Positions 6,962 through 14,045 of a stretch of DNA of 14,447 bases are shown piece by piece (within the stretch, counting starts at the first letter, position 1; the number at the start of each line of letters is the position of its first letter). This DNA comes from JBFELO01 sp041552055 (lineage in GTDB: Bacteria; Acidobacteriota; Thermoanaerobaculia; Thermoanaerobaculales; Sulfomarinibacteraceae), in contig JBFELO010000116.1 of assembly GCA_041552055.1 (NCBI GenBank), forward strand, positions 1 to 14,447. Reading direction: 5' to 3'. The notes under the pieces were generated by a model, which was not told the DNA's origin, searched no databases, and saw nothing but the letters and a program-made list of their open reading frames with translations. Position numbers and translations under genes: made by a program.

Positions 6962-6985
6962 ATCCACTCAGTCGAGGAGGACACC

Positions 6986-7534
6986 ATGCAGGCGCAGGCC
7001 CCTTCCATGATCCGACCGGCTCTGATCTCGGGTGTCGCATTCGGCATCGCCGGCGCGATTCCGTTCGTCAACATGCTCAACTGCGCGTGCTGCGCGCTGA
7101 TCATAGGCTGTGGTTTCGTGGCCGCCTACCTGCAGGCGCAGCAGTGCAAGACCGCCGGAGCAGCCTTCCTACCGAACCACGGGGCCCAGGTCGGCCTGCT
7201 GTCCGGCCTCTTCTACGGTGTGGTCACGACGGTGGTCAGTTCCCTGATCAACGTTGTGTTCGGCCTCGGTGACTGGCAGGACATCGTGGAGCAGATGGAG
7301 GAGATCGGCACCCTGGACCCGGAGGTCATGGACCAGATTGCGCGGTTCATGGAGTCCACCGGTCCGTCGGTGATGGTCCTGTTCGGGCTGTTCATCTCGC
7401 TGCTCTTCGGCGCGATCTTCGCCACCATCGGCGGACTGATCGGCGGCTCCGTGTTCAAGGTCGAGGCGTCTGACGAACCGCCTTTCATGGGCTCCGACGC
7501 CCCGCCCCCAACGCCGGTGCAACCCGGCCTCTGA
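6986..7534 (+). CDS. Hypothetical four-helix membrane protein with cysteine cluster
   Basis: A 182-aa protein with GAGGAGG upstream at good spacing, so the ATG at 6986 is well supported. Predicted membrane segments lie at about 11-27, 33-51, 67-93 and 127-156. The 94-126 stretch is acidic (DWQDIVEQMEEIGTLDPEVM), and the tail is rich in proline. Cysteines 33, 35, 36, 42 and 53 cluster in and after the second helix. Small-residue patterns such as GGLIGGSVF (149-157) suggest tight helix packing. I do not recognise the family. It follows the DUF2085 gene by 24 bp, which is the only functional clue. Confidence 0.85.
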   Translation: MQAQAPSMIRPALISGVAFGIAGAIPFVNMLNCACCALIIGCGFVAAYLQAQQCKTAGAAFLPNHGAQVGLLSGLFYGVVTTVVSSLINVVFGLGDWQDIVEQMEEIGTLDPEVMDQIARFMESTGPSVMVLFGLFISLLFGAIFATIGGLIGGSVFKVEASDEPPFMGSDAPPPTPVQPGL

Positions 7535-7578
7535 CCCGTGCCAGGCGGCACTGCCGGGGCAAGACGTTTTCGAGACGT

Positions 7579-7598
7579 ATTCTCAGAACGTTGAGAAT
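7579..7598. promoter_or_regulatory. Short perfect dyad ATTCTCA-N6-TGAGAAT
   Basis: ATTCTCA (7579-7585) and TGAGAAT (7592-7598) are perfectly complementary around GAACGT, 45 bp after the stop of the four-helix membrane protein. GAGACG occurs on both sides of the dyad. There is no T run. It could be an operator for the cytochrome locus or a weak 3' hairpin. Confidence 0.35.
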
Positions 7599-7617
7599 CT
7601 GAGACGGTGCGCCATCC

Positions 7618-7726
7618 AGACACAGTCTTTTCTAATATTATCTATTGCCAATATCAGTGGTTTCACATATTTCCATCTTTGACCAATGTAATTGGGATAG
7701 TCCGATTATGTAGCCATCGAGTTTGT
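7618..7726 (+). promoter_or_regulatory. A+T-rich island with promoter-like boxes
   Basis: Counted over 7621-7740, G+C is 42 of 120 bases (35%), against a clearly G+C-rich background. It includes TTGACC (7679-7684), a possible GATTAT -10 box (7704-7709, 19-bp spacer), and a dyad CCAAT-GTA-ATTGG (7683-7695) overlapping the -35 box. An open frame crosses the island but has no ribosome binding site or signal peptide. The island may be the promoter of the cytochrome locus or inserted foreign DNA. Confidence 0.4.
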
Positions 7727-7962
7727 GAAGGAAAGTACAAGGAGGCCTGCAAGCCCTGTCACGCCGAAAACTCGCCCAACGGCGAGTACAGCCCCAGGAC
7801 CCTGATTCAGGACCGGTGGCAGCGATTGTATGACGAGAACTACGCCGAAGCTCACGCGGCCGTGAACGACCCGCAGCGCGACAACGCTCCTGTCACCGAA
7901 CCATGAAGAAGTAGACCGTCGAACACGCGGCCGACTCCGAACACGCCATGACCCCTGGCTAG
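7727..7962 (+). pseudogene. Decayed monoheme cytochrome c (OTR partner remnant)
   Basis: From 7727 the frame reads EGKYKEACKPCHAEN, with one heme site CKPCH encoded at 7748-7762. It continues with GEYSPRTLIQDRWQRLYDENY and DNAPVTEP before a stop at 7904-7906. Shifted by -1, the DNA then reads MKK, a stop at 7912-7914, and TVEHAADSEHAMTPG ending at TAG 7960-7962. As I recall, the small cytochrome encoded beside OTR ends in a KKF-TV-HAADSEHPMTCG-like sequence. On that basis the remnant has lost its signal peptide and N-terminus, gained a frameshift, and has a stop in place of a Phe codon. A translated short product is possible but could not be exported without a signal peptide. Confidence 0.65.
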
Positions 7963-7989
7963 CAGGTTCACAAGGACAGGAGCAAACAG

Positions 7990-8124
7990 ATGTTTCGTGA
8001 GACACTCGATCTGACGGTCATCGTGCTGATCTGCTTCGGCGCCTCCGGAATGCCGCCGATCCTCGTCTTTCCCACCTATGACGAGATCGACAAGTTTGCG
8101 CTATGCTTCATTGCGAGACTCTGA
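7990..8124 (+). CDS. Putative 44-aa single-pass membrane peptide
   Basis: A short frame with AGGAG seven bases before its ATG. It encodes an acidic/basic start, one hydrophobic stretch (about 7-28, DLTVIVLICFGASGMPPILV) and a polar tail YDEIDKF. Third codon positions are strongly G/C through most of it and weaken over the last eight codons, so a late frameshift is possible. It ends 16 bp before the octaheme cytochrome ATG and is probably co-transcribed. It could be a membrane helper for the cytochrome or the remains of a longer membrane protein. I do not recognise a family. Confidence 0.45.
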   Translation: MFRETLDLTVIVLICFGASGMPPILVFPTYDEIDKFALCFIARL

Positions 8125-8140
8125 TCCAAAGGGGTGAGCC

Positions 8141-9550
8141 ATGATGCGTCGTACACTCACCGTTCTCGCGGCGCTGGTGGCCGCCGGCCTCCCGGCGTCC
8201 GCCGCGACGAGGCACTCCCACCAGGACCACTTCGAGCACTACGAGGGCACCGCGACCTGCCTGACCTGCCACGAGGACGAGGCCAAGGCGTTCTTTCACT
8301 CGGACCACTACCAGTGGCGCGGGCCGACACCTGACGTTGTCAACTCGCACGGCGACATGCATGGCAAGCTGACCATGGTCAACGACTTCTGCACCAGCCC
8401 GATGCCGAGCTGGATCGGCGAGGTCAGAGACGGCGACGGCAAGGTGCTCGCGTCCGGTTGCTCCGAGTGCCACGCCGGTTTCGGGCTGTTGCCCTCGACC
8501 GAGATGTCACGGGAGCAGCTCGAAAACATCGACTGCCTGATCTGCCACGCCTCGGGCTATCGCCGAGCCGTCTACCAGAATGAGGACGGCAGCTGGCAGT
8601 GGCGGTCGATCCTGTGGCAGAACCAGGAAAGCCTGGACTCGGTGTCCAAGAGAATCTCGAAGCCGACCCGCACGATGTGCCTCCGCTGCCATTCGGCATC
8701 CGGTGGCGGCCCCAACTACAAGCGAGGCGACCTGGAGTACGCGCTGGTAGAGCCCGACCGGGACTTCGACGTCCACATGTCGCCCGACGGTGCGGACCTG
8801 CACTGCGTGGATTGCCACGCCGGCCAGGACCATCGAGTCGTCGGCCGCGGCGTCGACCTGGCCGCGACCGACTCGCCGGGTCAACGTCTCAACTGCGACA
8901 ATGGGGAGTGCCACGATTCGGAGCCGCACCCCCAGGAGCTGCTCAATCGTCACTTGGCACGCGTCAACTGCACGGTTTGCCACATCCCGACCTACGCGCA
9001 GGAGGAGGCCACCGACATGTATCGCGACTGGTCGGACATCCACTTTTCCGTAGAGAAGGGCAAGCACATCTACAAGGCCAAGTTCGACACCGACGTGATA
9101 CCGGTCTATGCGTGGTATGACGGCACCAGCAGGATTCAGCTTCCCCGTCAGGCAGTCGCCAAAGATGCTGACGGCAACGTGATGATGGCGATTCCGCAGG
9201 GATCCAAGGATGATCCGAACTCCCGAATTCACACCTTCAAGGTGCATCGTGCCAGGCTGCCGGTGCTCGAGGACAAGGGATGGCTGCTGCCGATCAGCGT
9301 CTACGAGCTGTACGCCCACGGTGACATCGATCGTGCGGTCAAACAAGCGGCCGAGTCGATGTACGACATCCACGACGCCGAGTTCGAATGGGTCGACACG
9401 GTGCGCTACATGAGTATCTCGCACGAGGTGCGGCCCGCCGAGAACGCCCTGCGGTGCCTCGACTGCCACGGCCCGGACGGTCGACTGGACTGGGCCGCGC
9501 TCGGCTACGACAAGGACCCGCTCGGCAATGCTCTTTCACCTACCCAGTGA
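8141..9550 (+). CDS. otr: Octaheme c-type cytochrome, tetrathionate reductase (OTR) family
   Basis: A 469-aa exported multiheme cytochrome. The signal peptide is residues 1-21, with likely cleavage after ASA. Seven CxxCH sites are at 40-44, 107-111, 132-136, 180-184, 222-226, 277-281 and 439-443. An eighth site has CX4CH spacing (Cys252-His258). The only non-heme cysteine is Cys84 in VNDFCTS, with Asn81 three residues before. This matches the Asn61/Cys64 pair I recall near the active-site heme of Shewanella OTR, where a lysine is the distal ligand; Lys170 before KPTRTMCLRCH is the best candidate. GGGPNYKRGDL and DVHMSPDGADLHCVDCH also fit the family. It would act in the periplasm, reducing tetrathionate, nitrite or hydroxylamine as shown in vitro for OTR; the physiological substrate is unproven. 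The ribosome binding site is AAAGGGGTGAG. The partner cytochrome upstream is decayed. Confidence 0.93.
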   Translation: MMRRTLTVLAALVAAGLPASAATRHSHQDHFEHYEGTATCLTCHEDEAKAFFHSDHYQWRGPTPDVVNSHGDMHGKLTMVNDFCTSPMPSWIGEVRDGDGKVLASGCSECHAGFGLLPSTEMSREQLENIDCLICHASGYRRAVYQNEDGSWQWRSILWQNQESLDSVSKRISKPTRTMCLRCHSASGGGPNYKRGDLEYALVEPDRDFDVHMSPDGADLHCVDCHAGQDHRVVGRGVDLAATDSPGQRLNCDNGECHDSEPHPQELLNRHLARVNCTVCHIPTYAQEEATDMYRDWSDIHFSVEKGKHIYKAKFDTDVIPVYAWYDGTSRIQLPRQAVAKDADGNVMMAIPQGSKDDPNSRIHTFKVHRARLPVLEDKGWLLPISVYELYAHGDIDRAVKQAAESMYDIHDAEFEWVDTVRYMSISHEVRPAENALRCLDCHGPDGRLDWAALGYDKDPLGNALSPTQ

Positions 9551-9820
9551 TCGTCCCGATCACGCGCGACCACCGGCGGTGACACAACCGGTGACATCTC
9601 GACTCTCTGTCACCCTGAGCGAGGGGTCCCGCGCCCCTTCTCCCGGGCGAGAGAGCGGTACCGATGACGATGACAGCGGGGCGTTGTCGATCTGTGACTG
9701 GGGAACGATCACCTCTATCGAAGCGGTGTCTGGCCTCGCGCCCCGGGCACGGGGCAATCCCATCGCCTCGCTGGAACGGCGACGGTCCATTCTCCACTGC
9801 AATGTGCGGGGCTCATTGCA
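9551..9820. other. Convergent intergenic region between cytochrome and efflux operon
   Basis: No credible gene is present. At 9608-9656 lies TGTCACCCTGAGCGAGG followed by a G+C-rich tail. I recall this wording as a widespread dispersed intergenic repeat (TGTCACCCTGAGCG type). GGTGAC recurs just before it (9579-9595). A GCCCC-GGGCAC-GGGGC hairpin lies at 9740-9755, without a T run. The right end is occupied by the hairpin described separately at 9798-9820. Confidence 0.5.
9798..9820 (-). terminator. Hairpin abutting the efflux operon stop codon
   Basis: TGCAATG (9798-9804) and CATTGCA (9814-9820) are perfect complements around a 9-nt loop. On the minus strand the stem begins at the first base after the TAG of the RND pump gene. 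No T run follows, so it is more likely a 3'-end stabiliser or a weak or factor-dependent terminator than a strong intrinsic terminator. Confidence 0.35.
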
Positions 9821-12800
9821 CTAGTCCAGGTCGCGCACCGTCGCCGCGGCGCCCCTGCCGGCGGTGGTCGGCCCCGCGAACCTCAGGTACAGCACCGGCA
9901 GCACCATCAGCGTCAGAAGGGTCGAGGTGATGACCCCTGACACCACGACCACGGCCAGCGGCCGCTGCACCTCGGAGCCGATACCGGTCGCCCACACCAT
10001 GGGCAGCAAGCCGAGCGCCGTCGTTGCCGCGGTCATCAGGACCGGCCGCAGGCGCATTTCGGCGCCCTTCATCACCGCTTCCAGCCTGGTCGCGCCCGAA
10101 GCCTCGAGGTTGCGAAAGAACTCGACCATTACCAGCCCGTTCAGGATCGCGATGCCGAAGAGCGCGATGAAGCCGACCGAGGCCGACACCGACAGGTAGA
10201 GCCCGGACAGCTTGAGACCGATGACGCCGCCGACCAGCGCGAGCGGGATGTTGGCGAGGATCAGCAGCACCGACCGGACGGCGCGGAAGTTGAGGTAGAG
10301 CAGGATGAAGATGAACACCAGCGCCACCGGGACCATCATCCGCAGCCTCGCCATCGCCCGCTGCTGCTGCTCGAACTGGCCGCCCCAGGTGATGAAGTAG
10401 CCCACGGGCAGCTCGACCTGATCCGCGATCGCCTCGCGCGCCTCGGCCACCAGACCGCCGATGTCACGGCCGACGACGTTCAACTCCACCACTACCCGGC
10501 GCTTGCCGTCCTCGCGCGAGATCTGTGCCGGCCCCTCCACCAGGTCGATTCCGGTCACCTCGCTCAAACGTACGCGCTCACCCGCCGGTGCGACCAGCGG
10601 CAGCTCGCGCAGGTTGTCCACGTCCGCGGTGAACGCCCTTGGCAACCGCACGACGACGTCGGTTCTCCGGTCTCCCTCCGGCACCGTGGTCACCACGCGG
10701 CCGCCGATCGCGGTCTCGATGAGCTCCTGGACCTGAGCGACGCTGATGCCGAGCCGGGCGAGCCGCCGCCGGTGCATCGTGATCTGCAGGTAGCCGAGAC
10801 CTTCAACGGCCTCGACCTTGACGTCGATCGCACCGCGGGTTCCCTCGAGCACCCGCGCCACCTCGTCGCCGAGACGGGCCAGCGTCTGCAGGTCGTCGCC
10901 GAAAATCTTGACCGCGATCTGCGACTTCACCCCCGACAACAGCTCGTCGACACGCATCTGGATCGGCTGGGTGTAGCCGAACTCGACACCTGGGATCGTG
11001 CTCAGCTTCTGTCGGATCGCATCGACCATGTCGTCCCTCGTTTTGGCAGTCGTCCACTCGGACTTCGGCGCGAGCGTGACGTAGATGTCGCTCTCGCCGA
11101 CGCCCATCGGGTCCGCCGAAATGTCGGACCGACCGGTCCGACTCACTACGTGTCGCACCTCCGGGATCTCCATGATCGCGGCCTCGATGCCGCGCACCAC
11201 CTCGAGTGACTGGGGCAGCGACACCGAGGGAATCTGGAACGGCTGCACCACGATCGAGCCCTCGTCCATGGTCGGCAGGAATTCGGTACCCAGCGTGGGC
11301 GCGATCATGATCGCGATCACCAGCAAGACGACTGCGACGCCGAGCACCGGCCACGGGTGGCCGAGGGCCCACCGCAGCTGTGGGCAGTAGACTCGGCGCA
11401 CCAGGTCCGCCGGGTGGGGAATCCGGCCGCCGCCGAACACCGGTGCAGCCCTCAGAATCAGCGACGCCAGCGCCGGGATCATCGTAAGGCTGAGCAGCAG
11501 CGCACAGCCGAGGGCAATGCTGATCGTGTACGCCATCGGCGCGAACATCTTTCCCTCCATCCCCTGGAGGGTCGCGATGGGCAGGAACACCACGATGATG
11601 ACCGCCACACCGAACACGATCGGCCGGGCCACCTCCTGCGCCGCCTGCTGCACGATGTCTCGGCGGTCACGGGCAGACGCGGCCTCGCGCCCGAACAGCC
11701 GAACCGCGTTCTCCACCAGCACGATGGCGCCGTCGCCGAGCATCCCGATGGCGATCGCCAGTCCCGAGAGGGTCATCAGATTCGAGGACATTCCGAGCTG
11801 GTGCATCACCCCGAAGGTGGCGAGCGCCGCGATCGGAAGCTGGACGGCCACCAGCACCGCGGAGCGCAGGTGCCCCATGAAGAACAGCAGCACCAGCACC
11901 ACCAGCACGGCTCCCTGCAGGAGTGCTCTCTGAACGGTGCCGAGCGCCGTCTGCACGAGCTCGCTGCGGTCGTAGAACGGCACGACCTCGACGTCGTCGG
12001 GGAGCGACTGTCGCGCCAAAACGAGCTGCTCTTTGACCCCCTCGACGACGTCGCGACCGGATCCCCCACGGAGCATCAGCACGATGCCGGCGACCGTCTC
12101 GCCACGTGCATCACGGCTGATCGCGCCCTGGCGAATCTCGGGAGCGAGCTCCACGGTCGCCACTTGCCCCAGCAGCACGGGTACGTTGTTCCGATAGGCG
12201 ACGACGGTGTTGGCCAGATCGTCGAGCGACCGCACCCATCCGTCGCCCCGGACCACGAACTGCTCTCCCCCGCGCTCCACGAAGGCTCCTCCGGCCACGG
12301 CGTTGTTGGTCGCCACCGCGGCCGCCAGCTCCCCGAGCGCGAGACCGTACTCGCGCAGCGACGTCGGGTCGGCCACGACGTGGAACTGCTTCACGTACCC
12401 GCCGAACGAGTCGACTCCAGCCACTCCAGGGACGGTCCGCAGAATCGGTCGGAGCACCCAGTCCTGCAATGTCCGCAGCTCCATCAGGTCGTGGGATGGG
12501 CTTTCCAGCGTGTACTGAAACACCTCACCGAGACCGGTCGAGATCGGGCCGAGGTTGCTGACGGTGCCCTCGGGTAGCTCGTCACGAACCGTGATGATCC
12601 GCTCGAGCACCAGTTGGCGGGCAAAGTAGATGTCGGTGCCGTCCTCGAACACCACGGTCACCATCGACAGGCCGAACTTGGACAGCGACCGAACCTCGAC
12701 GGAGTGTGGGAGGCCTGCGCACACCTGCTCGATTGGATAGGTCACCAGCTGCTCGATCTCGAGCGGCGACAGGGTCGCCGCCTGGGAGATCACGGTCACC

Positions 12801-12934
12801 TGGATGTTCGTCACGTCAGGAAAAGCGTCGATCGGAAGTCGCCGGAACGCCGCCCACCCCCAGCCGATCAGCAGGATGGCGAGAAGGACGACCACCAGGC
12901 GGTGGGCAAGCGACGCCTCCACCAAGCGCCGCAT
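9821..12934 (-). CDS. cusA/czcA: Heavy-metal efflux RND pump (CusA/CzcA family)
   Basis: A 1037-aa inner-membrane proton antiporter, full length for the HME-RND family. TM1 lies at about 11-30, followed by the porter domain (FPDVTNIQV at 38-46) and the TM2-TM6 block from about 338. TM4 reads LAIAIGMLGDGAIVLVEN (392-409), supplying proton-relay residues Asp401 and Glu408. Then come EGKMFAPMAYT (460-470), the second porter half with DELLSGVKSQIAVKIFGDDL, and the second membrane block to the C-terminus. The first Asp of the DFG...DG motif of divalent-cation pumps is Ala395, as in monovalent-type or unassigned HME pumps. The ATG at 12934 has AGGGGAGGG upstream and starts 1 bp after the adaptor stop. 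It should bind the adaptor and TolC-type channel to expel a metal ion; which metal is not determined. Confidence 0.95.
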   Translation of the reverse strand: MRRLVEASLAHRLVVVLLAILLIGWGWAAFRRLPIDAFPDVTNIQVTVISQAATLSPLEIEQLVTYPIEQVCAGLPHSVEVRSLSKFGLSMVTVVFEDGTDIYFARQLVLERIITVRDELPEGTVSNLGPISTGLGEVFQYTLESPSHDLMELRTLQDWVLRPILRTVPGVAGVDSFGGYVKQFHVVADPTSLREYGLALGELAAAVATNNAVAGGAFVERGGEQFVVRGDGWVRSLDDLANTVVAYRNNVPVLLGQVATVELAPEIRQGAISRDARGETVAGIVLMLRGGSGRDVVEGVKEQLVLARQSLPDDVEVVPFYDRSELVQTALGTVQRALLQGAVLVVLVLLFFMGHLRSAVLVAVQLPIAALATFGVMHQLGMSSNLMTLSGLAIAIGMLGDGAIVLVENAVRLFGREAASARDRRDIVQQAAQEVARPIVFGVAVIIVVFLPIATLQGMEGKMFAPMAYTISIALGCALLLSLTMIPALASLILRAAPVFGGGRIPHPADLVRRVYCPQLRWALGHPWPVLGVAVVLLVIAIMIAPTLGTEFLPTMDEGSIVVQPFQIPSVSLPQSLEVVRGIEAAIMEIPEVRHVVSRTGRSDISADPMGVGESDIYVTLAPKSEWTTAKTRDDMVDAIRQKLSTIPGVEFGYTQPIQMRVDELLSGVKSQIAVKIFGDDLQTLARLGDEVARVLEGTRGAIDVKVEAVEGLGYLQITMHRRRLARLGISVAQVQELIETAIGGRVVTTVPEGDRRTDVVVRLPRAFTADVDNLRELPLVAPAGERVRLSEVTGIDLVEGPAQISREDGKRRVVVELNVVGRDIGGLVAEAREAIADQVELPVGYFITWGGQFEQQQRAMARLRMMVPVALVFIFILLYLNFRAVRSVLLILANIPLALVGGVIGLKLSGLYLSVSASVGFIALFGIAILNGLVMVEFFRNLEASGATRLEAVMKGAEMRLRPVLMTAATTALGLLPMVWATGIGSEVQRPLAVVVVSGVITSTLLTLMVLPVLYLRFAGPTTAGRGAAATVRDLD

Positions 12935-12935
12935 C

Positions 12936-14045
12936 TCAGCCCTCCCCTTCGTCGCCCTTGACCAGCGTCGACTTCAGATAGAACACACCCTCGACCGCGA
13001 CCTCCTCGCCCACCTCGACGCCGTCGAGCACCTCGTACCTTGTTTCGTTGAACATCCCCAGGCGCACGTGTCGGAGCTCGAACTCGTCGCTGGAGCGACG
13101 CACGAACACAACGTCACCACCGCCGACGTTGATCAGCGCCGACGCGGGGACCGACGGTGCCAGACGGGCACTGCCGTGGATCAGCGTCCCCTCCACGAAG
13201 ACGCCCGGGTACAACGAGGGGTTGCCCCGGGTGATGCGCGCCCTGATTCGGATCGTCCGGGTCGACGGGTCGACCTGAGGCACCTGGGTGATGACCGAGG
13301 CTCGACCCGTGGCGGAGGGCCGGCCGACCGGGACGAACTCTACAGCGTCACCGGCCGCCACCGATGTGGCCCGATCCGGGGCGATCTGGAGGTCGAGCTC
13401 GATTCGGTCCGGGTTCCCGATCACGAGCAGCGGCGCGTAGTCCTGCACCCACTCGTGCTCCTGCACCGCCAACTCCAGCACCACGCCATCGATCGGCGAG
13501 GCGAGCGGCAGGTGGGGATCGGGTTGCTTCGACTCGAGCACACGCCGCAGCTTTTCGGCCGGCACGCCGTGGTCGATCAGCTCCTCCCGCGTCATCTCGA
13601 ACTCGAGCCTGGCGGCGAGCGCCTCCTGCTCACGCAGCTCGACGTCGAGCCGGCTGATGCCCTCGACCGCGAGCAGCTCGGTTCCGGCCTCGAGCCGCTT
13701 GTCGGCAAGCCTGGCCCGCGCGGCCGCCCTCAACAGCTCGCCCTGTATGGCGAGGATCTCGTGCGAGTGGAGCTCTACCAGCACCTGTTCGCGCACCACC
13801 GAGTCTCCGGGGGCTACCAGGATCGACTCGACGCGTCCACCGATCACCGACTTGACGGTCACCGTCGATCCCGGGCTCCGCACGACCTGACCAATCACGC
13901 GGAACTGGTCACCGAAGGAACGTTCCAGCACCGGTCGCACGACGATTCCGGCCCGGCTCTGCTGCTGCGCGTCGAGCCGGACCACCTCCGCCGCCGCAGC
14001 CGCAGCTGCAACCGCCAACACAACACCGGGCACCAGCGATTTCAT
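12936..14045 (-). CDS. RND efflux periplasmic adaptor subunit (CusB/CzcB type)
   Basis: A 369-aa membrane fusion protein bridging the pump and the outer membrane channel. It has a signal peptide at about 1-19 (MKSLVPGVVLAVAAAAAAA). The first lipoyl half is at about 62-95 (VIGGRVESILVAPGDSVV), a coiled-coil hairpin at about 96-170, and the second lipoyl half at about 180-210 (SPIDGVVLELAVQEHEWV). The beta-barrel runs about 212-290, and the membrane-proximal domain runs to the end. There are few methionines and no N-terminal Met cluster of the CusB metal site, nor an HMA or YHYC domain, so direct metal delivery of the CusB type is not supported. Its start overlaps the stop of the outer membrane gene by 4 bp (ATGA). 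Confidence 0.92.
   Translation of the reverse strand: MKSLVPGVVLAVAAAAAAAEVVRLDAQQQSRAGIVVRPVLERSFGDQFRVIGQVVRSPGSTVTVKSVIGGRVESILVAPGDSVVREQVLVELHSHEILAIQGELLRAAARARLADKRLEAGTELLAVEGISRLDVELREQEALAARLEFEMTREELIDHGVPAEKLRRVLESKQPDPHLPLASPIDGVVLELAVQEHEWVQDYAPLLVIGNPDRIELDLQIAPDRATSVAAGDAVEFVPVGRPSATGRASVITQVPQVDPSTRTIRIRARITRGNPSLYPGVFVEGTLIHGSARLAPSVPASALINVGGGDVVFVRRSSDEFELRHVRLGMFNETRYEVLDGVEVGEEVAVEGVFYLKSTLVKGDEGEG

Noticed and set aside
11357..12577. 406-codon plus-strand open frame
   Set aside because: It is antisense to the RND pump gene; its His/Arg/Gln-rich composition is the expected mirror of G+C-rich coding DNA and it has no domain.
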